Below the pieces are notes generated by a model, which worked only from the letters and a program-made list of their open reading frames with translations, did not search any database and was not told the origin of the DNA. Position numbers and translations under genes: made by a program. From an uncultured Lachnospiraceae bacterium (GTDB lineage Bacteria; Bacillota; Clostridia; Lachnospirales; Lachnospiraceae), in the NCBI GenBank assembly GCA_902775555.1, contig CACYMQ010000002.1, positions 1-42,793 of the forward strand: a DNA stretch of 42,793 nt, written 5' to 3'. Positions 18,062 through 27,169 of this stretch are shown piece by piece (position 1 is the stretch's first letter; the number at the start of each line of letters is the position of its first letter).

Positions 18062-20140
18062 TTACTCTGCATCTGCAGGAGCAGCCTCTTCAGCCGGAGC
18101 CTCTTCAGCCGGAGCATCCTCTGCAGCAGGCTCTTCAACAGCTTCCGCTACCTCTACGGGAACCTCAAGGGTCTCCGGAGCATCCTCTGCTGTAGGAACG
18201 GGCTCTTCAGCCGGTTCTTCCTCTGCAGGAGCCTCTTCTTCCGGCTCCACATCCTTCAGAAGTGCCTTGATGGACAGGCTGATCTTCTTCTCAGGTCCCT
18301 TGAAATCTACAACCTTAGCGGTAATGGTCTCACCGGTCTTCAGTACATCCGACGGCTTCTCAACATGAACATTTGAGATCTGGGATACATGAAGCAGTGC
18401 ATCAATACCCGGCTCCAGCACGATAAATGCTCCGAAATCCGTCATACGTGCAACACGGCCTGTAACAACGGTACCGATCGCATACTTCTCGGCAGCTGTC
18501 AGCCACGGATTCTGATCATCAAACTTCAGAGAAAGGGCGATCTTCTCACCGTTGATCTCCTTGATGAAGCACTTAACAACATCACCGACCTTAAAGATCT
18601 TCTTCGGATTCTCCACGCGTCCCCAGGACATCTCGGAGATATGAAGCAGACCGTCAGCACCACCCAGATCGATAAATGCTCCGAAATCGGTCACATTCTT
18701 AACAGTACCTTCAACGGTCTGTCCAACCTCGATCCGTGCGAAGAGAGCTTCTGCGGCTTCCTTCTTCTGTGCAACGATAAGCTGCTTGCGGTTACCGATC
18801 ACTCTTCTCTTATGAAGGTTGAACTCGGTAAGAATAAACTCAACTTCCTGTCCGACATACTTCTCGAGATTCTTCTCATAAGTATCGGATACAAGACTTG
18901 CGGGAATGAATACACGGCACTCATCAACGGATACGCTAAGTCCGCCGGAAAGAGCCTGTGTAACAACACCCTTAACCGTGGTTCCTTCGTTGAAGGCTTT
19001 CTCCAGCTCATCATAAGCCTTCTCTGCCTTGACCTTTTTAACGGAAAGAACGACCTGTCCTTCGCCGTCATTGATCTTAAGAACCTTAGCTGTGATCACA
19101 TCATCAACTTTTACTTCGGTTGTAAGATCGACCGGAGTATTGGAATACTCGCTTGCGGTAACGATACCGTCAGACTTGTAATTGATGTTAACCGCGATCT
19201 CATCGGGTTTAACACCGATCACCTTCCCTTCAACGACTTGTCCTGTGCGAATGGATACAGGAGTCTCGTCCTGTAACATCTGTTCGAAATTCTCTTCTGA
19301 CATGCTGTCATGAACCTCCTTAATGATTTTGTTCGGGGTAGATGCCCCAGCTGTAATACCTACCCTACGTACGGATTCAAAAGCAGTCAAATCCAAATCA
19401 TTGAGTGTCTGTATATAGTAAGTATTCTCACATGCCTGTCGACTGATCTCCGCAAGTTTCCTTGTATTAGAGCTATGCCTGCCTCCGATAACGATCATAG
19501 CGTCGACCTGTGAGGCTAACACTCTCGCCTCGGTCTGTCGTTCTTCGGTCGCATTGCATATAGTCTGACAAACACGTATATTATAATATTTTTCTTTCAA
19601 TAATACAACAATTTCTTCAAATTTTTTTAAATGAAATGTTGTCTGACAAACCACGGTCACCGGACGGTCTCCATAATCGGGAAGATCCGCCACTTCATCA
19701 GCGTTCTGCAGGATATGGGGCGTGCTTACACACCAGTCCCGGATCCCGTGGACTTCGGCATGATCGGGATCACCGACGATCAGGATCACGTCCCCTGCCT
19801 CGGACCTCTCACTTACGATCTTATGGATATTCTGTACAAAAGGACAGGTCGCATCCACGATCCTGTGACCGGCTGCTTTCAGTGTCTCAATTTCCCCACG
19901 ACCCACACCATGAGAACGGATGATCACAACGGAGGGAGGGAGTTTCTTACATTCCGCAAGGTCATCGATGCACTTCACACCCTGCCGTTCCAGATCTCCG
20001 GTCACTTCCTCATTATGTATGATCGGGCCATAGGTATAGACCTTACATCCGTCCTTTTTTGCCGCTTCGGCATAGGCCATATCCACAGCCCGTTTCACAC
20101 CGAAACAGAAGCCTGCTTTTTTTGCAAGGATCACTTCCAT
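18062..20140 (-). CDS. ispH: IspH (LytB) fused to ribosomal protein S1-like domains
   Basis: Bifunctional protein of 692 aa. Residues 1 to about 281 are 4-hydroxy-3-methylbut-2-enyl diphosphate reductase, last step of the MEP isoprenoid pathway. The three iron-sulfur cysteines are present: Cys12 (GFCFGVKRAV), Cys99 (ATCPFVQ) and Cys195 (CNATEERQ). Four S1 RNA-binding repeats follow, at about 300-368, 386-452, 472-539 and 556-625; the last two are canonical (VTDFGAFIDLGGADGLLH and MTDFGAFIVLEPGIDALLH). The tail (631-692) is rich in Ala, Glu and Pro. This fusion is known from Clostridia and replaces a separate rpsA. It follows cmk by 34 nt. Confidence 0.96.
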   Translation of the reverse strand: MEVILAKKAGFCFGVKRAVDMAYAEAAKKDGCKVYTYGPIIHNEEVTGDLERQGVKCIDDLAECKKLPPSVVIIRSHGVGRGEIETLKAAGHRIVDATCPFVQNIHKIVSERSEAGDVILIVGDPDHAEVHGIRDWCVSTPHILQNADEVADLPDYGDRPVTVVCQTTFHLKKFEEIVVLLKEKYYNIRVCQTICNATEERQTEARVLASQVDAMIVIGGRHSSNTRKLAEISRQACENTYYIQTLNDLDLTAFESVRRVGITAGASTPNKIIKEVHDSMSEENFEQMLQDETPVSIRTGQVVEGKVIGVKPDEIAVNINYKSDGIVTASEYSNTPVDLTTEVKVDDVITAKVLKINDGEGQVVLSVKKVKAEKAYDELEKAFNEGTTVKGVVTQALSGGLSVSVDECRVFIPASLVSDTYEKNLEKYVGQEVEFILTEFNLHKRRVIGNRKQLIVAQKKEAAEALFARIEVGQTVEGTVKNVTDFGAFIDLGGADGLLHISEMSWGRVENPKKIFKVGDVVKCFIKEINGEKIALSLKFDDQNPWLTAAEKYAIGTVVTGRVARMTDFGAFIVLEPGIDALLHVSQISNVHVEKPSDVLKTGETITAKVVDFKGPEKKISLSIKALLKDVEPEEEAPAEEEPAEEPVPTAEDAPETLEVPVEVAEAVEEPAAEDAPAEEAPAEEAAPADAE

Positions 20141-20174
20141 AATCTTCTTCTCTTATTCCTTCTGTCTGTCCGGA

Positions 20175-20834
20175 TCACATACGCTCCCTGGCGAGCCGGA
20201 CGATCTCATTTACCACCTGGTCGATGGTCATCTCGGAAGAATCCACCAGCACCGCATCCTCGGCCTGACGCAGCGGAGCGATCTCCCGGTTCATATCCTG
20301 ATAATCTCTCTTTTCGATATCCGATTTAATGACCTCCAGATCCGGACGGCCGCCCATCTGCTTTAATTCCCTGAATCGTCTTTCGGCACGCACCTCGACG
20401 GAAGCCGTAAGATAGATCTTCAGTTCCGCATTCGGGAGGATATTGGTGCCGATATCACGCCCATCCATCAGAACATCGTTTTTCGCTGCGATATCTCTCT
20501 GCAGATCCAGCAGCTTCTCACGGACCAGAGGAAGTGCAGCCGTCTTTGATGCCATATTTCCCACCTTCTCACTCCGGATCTCGGCGGAAACATCCTGAAG
20601 ATTCAGGAATACATGCTGGACATCCTTCTCATATGCGATATTGATACGGATATGATCCAGTGCATTCTTCAGTTTCTTTTCATCCTGAATATCCGTCTTC
20701 GCATCCAGCAGATAAAGAGCAATGGCCCGGTACATGGCACCCGTGTCCACATACAGAAAGCCGAGGTTCTGTGCTGCCAGTCTCGCTATGGTACTCTTTC
20801 CGGCACCTGCCGGTCCGTCAATGGCTATGTTCAT
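20175..20834 (-). CDS. cmk: Cytidylate kinase
   Basis: Phosphorylates CMP and dCMP. The P-loop is DGPAGAGKST near residue 6, followed by VDTGAMYRAIA, the CMP-binding MDGRDIGTNILPNAELKIYL, and RRFRELKQMG in the lid. At 219 aa it has typical length. The start is preceded by AAGGGGG at about 12 bases, a little far. cmk next to ispH-S1 is a common arrangement in Clostridia. Confidence 0.96.
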   Translation of the reverse strand: MNIAIDGPAGAGKSTIARLAAQNLGFLYVDTGAMYRAIALYLLDAKTDIQDEKKLKNALDHIRINIAYEKDVQHVFLNLQDVSAEIRSEKVGNMASKTAALPLVREKLLDLQRDIAAKNDVLMDGRDIGTNILPNAELKIYLTASVEVRAERRFRELKQMGGRPDLEVIKSDIEKRDYQDMNREIAPLRQAEDAVLVDSSEMTIDQVVNEIVRLARERM

Positions 20835-20874
20835 AGTTGCAAAATACCCCCTTATCCATTATTACACAAAAGAT

Positions 20875-20903
20875 AATTTATCATAATAGACCATCGAATT
20901 CAA
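20875..20903 (-). promoter_or_regulatory. Candidate promoter of cmk-ispH
   Basis: Within the 79-base gap, minus-strand TTGAAT (20898-20903) and TAAATT (20875-20880) are spaced 17 bases apart. TG lies one base before the -10 box. Each box matches the consensus at four of six positions. It would start transcription about 35 bases before cmk. Confidence 0.5.
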
Positions 20904-20913
20904 TATGTGCTGT

Positions 20914-22683
20914 TCAGGATCCTTTCTTTCCGTTATACCGGACACAGAGCATGGTCAGATCATCAAACTGCGGTGCGTCACCTACAAAAGCATCGATCGA
21001 GGAGCTCATGGTTTCACACAGTTCCTTCGGCATAAGGGACGGATCCTGGTTCAGCGCCTCCAGCATCCGGTCGGTTCCGAAGAGCTGATCTTCCTTATTT
21101 GTGGCCTCCGCGGCGCCATCCGTATAGACAAAGAGCGTCCCGCCCGGTTCAAGTGTAAGTTCATATTCCTTATACCGGCTCATATCCATTCCTCCGAGAA
21201 CAAACCCGTGCTTGTCCCTGAACATTTCAAAAGGCCCTTCTTTTCCGCGGAGCATCGGATTCTCATGTCCGGCATTTGCCGCCACGATCCTTCCGCTTGA
21301 AAGATCCAGGATCCCGAACCAGACGGTTACGAACATATCACTGACATTATCCTCACAAAGCGCAACGTTCGTGAGGCGGAGAACCTCCGACGGTGAATTT
21401 CCGGCAAGTGCATACTGCTTCAGAAGCTTCTTCGTGATCATCATGAACAGGGAAGCCGGGATCCCCTTTCCGGATACATCCCCGATCACCAGACCCACGT
21501 GACTGTCATCGATGGAGAAATAATCGTAAAGATCTCCTCCTACTTCCTTGGCCGGGGTCATGGATGCATACAGGACATATTCCTGTTCTTCAGGGAAATC
21601 TGCGGGCAGTACCCCCTTTTGGATGGCTGCCGCAAGATTGAGTTCCGTCTCCAATCGTTTCTGCTCCCCGATCAGACGGGCATTTTCCGTATTATACCTG
21701 TCGATCTCAACGGCCAGATCCGATATATCCTCCGCCAGCACCCCAAATTCATTTTTCTGCGTAACCCTGTCCATCGCCTCGGTAACACCCCGACTGTCCT
21801 TATCCTGCATATAGGTACGGACCGTTTTCTGGATACTTTTCAGCGGATGAATGGCAACCTTATTTACGAAAGCAAGAAGTACCACTGCGGCAAGCGCAAA
21901 GATCCCCAGACTGACTGCCACGAGAATATAGAGACGATGCAGCATGGAGGTATGATACTGGCTCCAGTCATGCAATACACAAACCGCAAAACGAGGCTTA
22001 CCGCTTAGGGATACCGGCTTATATCCCACATAGGAATAATACTGTGCCTTCTTTATCTCGACCCGTTCAAAGGTAATATCCGAACGGGTTCCGGCAACAT
22101 ATTCATTCATGATGTCCGGGATCTCATCGTCCTGCCACAGCTTCTCTCCCAACAGTGTGCCGGTATCAAGTTCAAGAAGTCCCTCGCCATGTCCGATGTC
22201 ATAGATAAATCCCAGATTCTCTTTTTTCAGACTGATGATCATGATGGTTTCATTTTCTTTTGAGTACTGCATCAGATCAAGGTTCATCTGAAAGATTTTA
22301 AAATTTAACATTGAAAATAAAATCTTATCATCATCCGTAAGCTTGTTCACCTCATCCATGCTTACTTCTTCCTTCATCATAAGGTCCTCGACCTCATCCG
22401 GATATGCTACGACCGTATTGTTTTCATCTGAAAGGAACTCTTTCAATTCGTCGGCATGGGTCTCCCACATATCCAAAAGCCATTCAAAAACCGGGCCGTT
22501 TTTGATCAAACTGTTGGCAGTATGCTCCAGGATCGGAGTCAGATGTTCTCTTTTGGCTTCCAGATACGTCCCGAGATTTCCCGTGATCTGAATGACCACG
22601 ATCACAGGCGTAACAAAAATAAAGATCAGGGCAAAAATAATACCGATCTGGATCAGCAGTTTCCGTTTTTTCGGTGCGTTCAT
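20914..22683 (-). CDS. Membrane-bound SpoIIE/RsbU-type PP2C serine phosphatase
   Basis: Sensor phosphatase of 589 aa. It has a membrane helix at about 9-33, an extracytoplasmic sensing part of about 215 residues, a second helix at about 249-272, a HAMP-like linker (AIHPLKSIQKTV) and a PPM phosphatase domain (about 360-586). Metal-binding motifs are KEVGGDLYDYF, GDVSGKGIPASLFM, VYTDGAAEATN and FDDLTMLCVRY. Such enzymes usually dephosphorylate anti-sigma antagonists (STAS proteins), but no partner gene is in the window. GGAGG lies before the ATG. It is paralogous to the gene ending at 23891. Confidence 0.9.
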   Translation of the reverse strand: MNAPKKRKLLIQIGIIFALIFIFVTPVIVVIQITGNLGTYLEAKREHLTPILEHTANSLIKNGPVFEWLLDMWETHADELKEFLSDENNTVVAYPDEVEDLMMKEEVSMDEVNKLTDDDKILFSMLNFKIFQMNLDLMQYSKENETIMIISLKKENLGFIYDIGHGEGLLELDTGTLLGEKLWQDDEIPDIMNEYVAGTRSDITFERVEIKKAQYYSYVGYKPVSLSGKPRFAVCVLHDWSQYHTSMLHRLYILVAVSLGIFALAAVVLLAFVNKVAIHPLKSIQKTVRTYMQDKDSRGVTEAMDRVTQKNEFGVLAEDISDLAVEIDRYNTENARLIGEQKRLETELNLAAAIQKGVLPADFPEEQEYVLYASMTPAKEVGGDLYDYFSIDDSHVGLVIGDVSGKGIPASLFMMITKKLLKQYALAGNSPSEVLRLTNVALCEDNVSDMFVTVWFGILDLSSGRIVAANAGHENPMLRGKEGPFEMFRDKHGFVLGGMDMSRYKEYELTLEPGGTLFVYTDGAAEATNKEDQLFGTDRMLEALNQDPSLMPKELCETMSSSIDAFVGDAPQFDDLTMLCVRYNGKKGS

Positions 22684-22704
22684 AGATCATCCTCCGATAA
22701 AACC

Positions 22705-23862
22705 TCAGTCTCCCGGACTGTGGCTCTTTTTCGACCGTTTAAACCGGATTACACTCACGCGATCCCATAGCATGCAGAGCGGGATACAGGTGATAAGAGA
22801 CAGGATGCAGGTGATGATCGATTTTCCTACGATCTCTCCCGTCAGGGAGATCCCCTTCAGCTCCGGATACCAATACGCACCGGGGCGAATATAATTATGA
22901 AGGATATCGCAGTAGACGACCGCTATGATACAGTGCGTGAGCAAAACCATCAGAGAATGTCTCCCCATCCATTGCAGGCCTTTGGAAAGAAGGGGTATCC
23001 CTTTTACGGCACGCGCCAGAAGATACATGGCCGGCACAAAGACCAGCACCTGAAGTACCACCGTATAGACATCCAACAATCCCCGGTTCCCATATTCACT
23101 CCGGTAATAACTCTCATTTCCGTTAAAAAGAAACAGACCGAAATGAAAAAGCAGTCCCAAAACAGTTACGGCAGCTGCCACCGGAACAGACAGCCTGTTC
23201 AGATACTCCTCTGCATTACGCTCTCTCAGCTTCAATCCGATCATCATGAACAGAAGATACGTGGGCAGTATCGTCAGCCCCCAGGGCGCCGGTTTCAGCA
23301 GAACATACATGGGATTCTGGATCAGAAAAAGAGCGATGACAAAGCAAACCCACACCCGTTCCTTCTTCCCGAAGATCAATCGCTTCAGAGGGTGGAAGAA
23401 AAGCTCTGTCCAGACCATACTCCACACAAACCATACGGGCGAAAGATTTGTGAAAAGGATCCCGCCTCCGCCCCAGGTTCCGTTGATCCTGGTGGTGACC
23501 TCCGGGCGGAGAAATGTGATGATCACGTCATGGATCACATCCCGGAAGGTGTACCCGTGAACTGCCATACAGTAGAGCCCTCCCAGCGTGAGCAGAACAA
23601 GCTCGATCACCAGTACCGGAAGGATCAGACCCACGATCCTCCTTTTATAACTGTCCAACACATCCGCATGGATCCGGCATGTATACCCGGATAACACAAA
23701 AAAGGTGCCGACAAACCCCCACCCCAGGGAACAGATCACCTTATCCGGGATGCCGTTCATGGACCGGAATACGATATGAAATACGGCGATCAGGATGATG
23801 CCGATCCCCCTCATGATATCCAGCTCCGGTATACGTTTTTTCTCTTTATGATTCTCTGCCAT
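22705..23862 (-). CDS. Acyltransferase-3 family membrane protein
   Basis: Integral membrane protein of 385 aa with about ten hydrophobic segments. The N-terminal signature ELDIMRGIGIILIAVFHIVF, with the conserved Arg and His, and FFVLSGYTCR are typical of the acyltransferase-3 (OafA/NodX-like) family, which O-acylates surface polysaccharides or other envelope molecules. The substrate is unknown. No strong ribosome binding site is visible before the ATG. The gene sits between two phosphatase genes in the same direction with gaps of 21 and 28 nt, so the three are probably one transcript. Confidence 0.85.
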   Translation of the reverse strand: MAENHKEKKRIPELDIMRGIGIILIAVFHIVFRSMNGIPDKVICSLGWGFVGTFFVLSGYTCRIHADVLDSYKRRIVGLILPVLVIELVLLTLGGLYCMAVHGYTFRDVIHDVIITFLRPEVTTRINGTWGGGGILFTNLSPVWFVWSMVWTELFFHPLKRLIFGKKERVWVCFVIALFLIQNPMYVLLKPAPWGLTILPTYLLFMMIGLKLRERNAEEYLNRLSVPVAAAVTVLGLLFHFGLFLFNGNESYYRSEYGNRGLLDVYTVVLQVLVFVPAMYLLARAVKGIPLLSKGLQWMGRHSLMVLLTHCIIAVVYCDILHNYIRPGAYWYPELKGISLTGEIVGKSIITCILSLITCIPLCMLWDRVSVIRFKRSKKSHSPGD

Positions 23863-23890
23863 TTTTCAATCACTCATTGGTCATCGGGAT

Positions 23891-25720
23891 TCATTTTTCG
23901 GATCTGTCCGTCCCGAGATACTCAAATCCCAGCATGGTGATATCATCGAACTGAACCGCATCTCCCACGAAAGCGTCTATATCCTTCTTCAGATCCGGAA
24001 GGAGTTCCCGGAGCGAATCCTTTCCGTTTGAATTCAATGACTGCAGCATGCGTTCCTCGCCGAAGAGTTCCTCCGAGGCATTTGTAGCCTCCGGAACGCC
24101 GTCCGTATATACAAAAAGCCGGTCACCGGGATGCAGTTCGAATTCATGCTCTTCATATGACATCCCTTCCATGATGGCTACCGCAGGTGCATGTCTGTAA
24201 ACCACGGATTCATAGACTCCGCCCTTCCGCCGGATCACGGGATGCTCATGTCCCGCATTGGCTGCAACTCCCTTACCCGTTACCAGATCCACATATGCGA
24301 TCCAGACGGTAACAAAGTACCCGCTTTCATTTTCCCGGCACAGCTCCTCATTGACGGTTTCCAGGACCCTGGAGGGTGACTTCCCTCTGATGGCCTGGTT
24401 TCGGATCCGGTTCATGGAATTCACCATGAAAAGGGATGCCGGGATCCCTTTTCCGGATACATCCGCGATCACAAGACAGATCCTGTCTTCATCCACAAAG
24501 AAGAAATCATAAAAATCGCCTCCGACCTCCTTTGCGGGATCCATTGTCGCATAAAGGTCAAATTCATTTCGGTCCGGAAAAGCCGGAAATCTTCCCGGAA
24601 GCATATCCGCCTGGATCTTCTTTGCCACACTGAGCTCCGCTTCGATCTTCTCCTTCTCCGCTGTGATATCCCGGATCTCCGTCACATATTCATCGATGGA
24701 AACGATCAGGTCGGAAACATCGGCAGACAGAGCCCCCAGTTCGTTTTTCAGTTTGATCCGGGACAGTTTTTTCAGTACCGGTCCGCTGTCTTTATTTCCC
24801 CGGTAATCCCATACATTTCTCTGGATCTCACCGATGGGTCGTACCGCGATACAATAGACCAGAATGAACAGGGCAAATGCCAGGATCCCCTGAAGTAAGG
24901 TAAAGATCATGATCATGCTTTTGATCTGCGTCTGGGCATCCCCACGAACTTCTGATATATCGTATGTGACTCCGACCATAACATGCATTCCGCCCAGAAT
25001 ATCCTGTACATATCCGAAGGAGTCGATATAATCGCCGGATTCTTCCATACTCCGGCCGCCGGTTACGGCAACCATCATGCTGCTTTTCTGTTCGGGCGTA
25101 CTCTCAGCGGTCACACCGATCACATATGCATCACTGTAATCACTACCGCGTTTCTGATCCGGCGAAGCTCCGCTGACAAGGAAGGTCCCCTTGTCATACG
25201 TCTGATCCATAAGCAGTATGCTGAGATAGCTGGGTTCATAGATCACCTTCAGCTGGTTCAGCAGGGCGATCATTCGGTCATACACGATCTCCGCATATTC
25301 CTTCTGGTCCTCCATGGAGAGCTCCACAATCTCATCCGTACGGACATCATCAATGACAAGTCCCGGATGCCGCCGTGAGAAGTCCCGTGCCTTCTTATCC
25401 GTTTCTTCACTCTGACTGTAGTGCACATCCATACCGTCGGAATGTATGAACCAGTAACCCAGAAGCCATTCGTACGCAGGATATCCCCTGATCGTAGTCA
25501 CGATATCCTGTGTCAGTCTGTCGGCCAGCCCCATTCTCTGCTCCCCGACTCTCTCATCTACGTGGTTTTTTAAGACAAAATAAGATGCCAGTGCAGTTAT
25601 CATTGCCGCCAAAAGCGAGAAAATAAGCACCTCACCCGCCAGACTGATCTTGGTACGGTCCAGAGATTTGAATCTTTTTTTCTCTATTTTCTTCAGATAT
25701 TTTATCTCTGCCCGATCCAT
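23891..25720 (-). CDS. Membrane-bound SpoIIE/RsbU-type PP2C serine phosphatase (paralogue)
   Basis: Same architecture as the other copy, 609 aa. It has a membrane helix at about 28-50, an extracytoplasmic domain of roughly 215 residues resembling a Cache-type sensor, a second helix at about 268-292, a HAMP-like segment (AVRPIGEIQRNV), a short coil, and a PPM phosphatase domain with KEVGGDFYDFF, ADVSGKGIPASLFM, VYTDGVPEATN and FDDITMLGFEY. The sensing domains of the two paralogues differ clearly while the phosphatase domains are close, suggesting duplication with divergence of the signal. GGGAG precedes the ATG by 10 bases. Confidence 0.9.
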   Translation of the reverse strand: MDRAEIKYLKKIEKKRFKSLDRTKISLAGEVLIFSLLAAMITALASYFVLKNHVDERVGEQRMGLADRLTQDIVTTIRGYPAYEWLLGYWFIHSDGMDVHYSQSEETDKKARDFSRRHPGLVIDDVRTDEIVELSMEDQKEYAEIVYDRMIALLNQLKVIYEPSYLSILLMDQTYDKGTFLVSGASPDQKRGSDYSDAYVIGVTAESTPEQKSSMMVAVTGGRSMEESGDYIDSFGYVQDILGGMHVMVGVTYDISEVRGDAQTQIKSMIMIFTLLQGILAFALFILVYCIAVRPIGEIQRNVWDYRGNKDSGPVLKKLSRIKLKNELGALSADVSDLIVSIDEYVTEIRDITAEKEKIEAELSVAKKIQADMLPGRFPAFPDRNEFDLYATMDPAKEVGGDFYDFFFVDEDRICLVIADVSGKGIPASLFMVNSMNRIRNQAIRGKSPSRVLETVNEELCRENESGYFVTVWIAYVDLVTGKGVAANAGHEHPVIRRKGGVYESVVYRHAPAVAIMEGMSYEEHEFELHPGDRLFVYTDGVPEATNASEELFGEERMLQSLNSNGKDSLRELLPDLKKDIDAFVGDAVQFDDITMLGFEYLGTDRSEK

Positions 25721-25750
25721 CTTTTCTAGTCTCCCTCGTGGTATTCATCT

Positions 25751-25802
25751 ATGGGTCTCTTATCACGTGATCCTGCATGGGTCTCTTATCACGTGATCCT
25801 AC
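25751..25802. repeat. Two tandem 26-bp repeats, each with the palindrome ATCACGTGAT
   Basis: The units 25751-25776 and 25777-25802 share ATGGGTCTCTTATCACGTGA and the following TCCT, differing only at the end of the unit. The 10-base palindrome lies at 25762-25771 and 25788-25797. The repeats sit between the debris at 25.8-26.1 kb and the phosphatase start at 25720. They could be tandem operator sites upstream of the phosphatase operon or a simple recent duplication. Confidence 0.85.
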
Positions 25803-26108
25803 ATATCTCTCAGTTCATCCAGCGTTAGTTCGCCGATGGCAAGACGGATCAACGTCCAGGGTGACGGTTTCATAGGTTTTCATCGGGGTTCTGATCTCTT
25901 TATAATTCTCAAGCTCTCCCTGGATCAGGGAATACCTGCTTTGCATCTCGGTGAAGCCGTATCTCGAAAGGAGCCCTTTGTCTATCGTATCCTCCGTTCC
26001 GTAAAGCAGGATCGGCGCTTTAAGGTCGTCCGGAAGATCCGTAATGATTTCCGTAATCATACGCACTCTCTCCCATTCAAGACCGCGGCCCCGGAGCCGG
26101 TCAGCGAT
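25799..26108 (-). pseudogene. Chimeric remnant: N-truncated GNAT fragment joined to a YbjN-like tail
   Basis: Six bases after the TGA of the upstream GNAT gene a TAG begins an open frame (26108 down to 25815). It reads like the second half of a GNAT acetyltransferase: RLRGRGLEWERVRMITEI (the acetyl-CoA motif), APILLYGTED and LLSRYGFTEMQSRYSLIQG. No start codon precedes the RGRG motif. Near 25855 the homology switches frame to TLIRLAIGELTLDELRDM and a stop at 25799, matching the C-terminus of the intact YbjN-like protein (LIRLAIGELTLEEM). At DNA level about 30 of 37 bases agree there. The GNAT frame itself runs on into unrelated sequence. This is decayed sequence, not a working gene. Confidence 0.75.
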
Positions 26109-26116
26109 CTACCCTT

Positions 26117-27121
26117 TCATTCTCCGAACAGCCTGCTGATAAACGGCAGCTGCCTGTCCTCCTCATAGGGAAGAACGATCTTCGTGTTCTTATCGTATTT
26201 TTTGCCTGCAGCAAGGAGTGAACAGCGAAGCATCTCCGCCAGGCTGATCAGATTCTCCTTATCCGCCGAAAAAAACAGCTCCGCAATGATCTGATCCTTC
26301 CCCTCGTCGTAATGGAACAGCATAAGACCTGTCACCCGTCCGTCCGACATGGTATAGGACGAAACCTCCAGATCATAATGCTCGAGAGGCGTATCCAGAA
26401 GGCTTTTCAGATAACCTGTATGCCCATTGCTCTCACACAGCTCCAGTCCTTCACGAAATAAAGGCAGGGTCAGCTCCCCTATGCTTCCTGTTTGAAGCTC
26501 CTTCTTCTCCCGGAACACCTTTTTGAAAAAGCTGTGAAGATTCGGGAGCCGGGCGAATTCCCCTATCGACGTCACCTTTACGCTCCCCGGAGTAAGCATT
26601 GACACCTCTTCCCCGTCATATGCCGGAGCACCCTCCTCTTCGATAAGGAGCAGCTCTATCATATTCCCTTCGACATAAAGATCCGGTGCTCTCATCTCCG
26701 AAAGCGCCGGGTAGGCGGAAACCTCTGCCTTCATTCCTCCGTCATCCGTATCCAGAAAACCATGATTCCGAAGAAAGAGCCTGTCATTTTTGCATATCAG
26801 ATCATAACCGAAGGAATCCTCCGGAAAGACAGCGTGAAGCTCCCTGTACCCGGCCTCTTCGGCATACCGGAAAGCATAGGAAAGAAGGTTCTCCCCATAG
26901 CTTTTCCCGCGGTAAGAGGGATCGACAAAAAGCCAGAACAGGGTAAGCGCCTCATTTTCCGCCTGCCCGAGGAGGAGGCCTGCCGGAACCGCGCCCTCCT
27001 CCTCTTCATGTACAATGCCCAGCGAAAGATCCGGATTTCTGCTTCCGGCATCCAGAAGGCCGAATAGATCCATGTCTTTAAAATAAATCCGTTCCTTTTC
27101 ATTTAACTCAAATACTTTCAA
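26117..27121 (-). CDS. Two-domain GNAT acetyltransferase-like protein
   Basis: Protein of 334 aa. The first half shows a GNAT pattern: LTLFWLFVDPSYRGKSYGENLLSYAF (a degenerate R-x-x-x-x-G acetyl-CoA loop), then DRLFLRNHGFLDTD. The second half resembles a GNAT domain without the cofactor loop (YTMSDGRVTGLMLFHYDEG). Translation probably starts at TTG (27121) with GGGAGG 8 bases upstream; no ATG fits as well. It follows the giant kinase-domain gene by 48 nt. Its architecture and length match the copy at 37417-38334. The target (protein, metabolite or the neighbouring giants) is unknown. Confidence 0.7.
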   Translation of the reverse strand: MKVFELNEKERIYFKDMDLFGLLDAGSRNPDLSLGIVHEEEEGAVPAGLLLGQAENEALTLFWLFVDPSYRGKSYGENLLSYAFRYAEEAGYRELHAVFPEDSFGYDLICKNDRLFLRNHGFLDTDDGGMKAEVSAYPALSEMRAPDLYVEGNMIELLLIEEEGAPAYDGEEVSMLTPGSVKVTSIGEFARLPNLHSFFKKVFREKKELQTGSIGELTLPLFREGLELCESNGHTGYLKSLLDTPLEHYDLEVSSYTMSDGRVTGLMLFHYDEGKDQIIAELFFSADKENLISLAEMLRCSLLAAGKKYDKNTKIVLPYEEDRQLPFISRLFGE

Positions 27122-27169
27122 GGATACATCCTCCCACCCTTCTTTGGAAAGTCAGCCTTTGCCTTCTCC

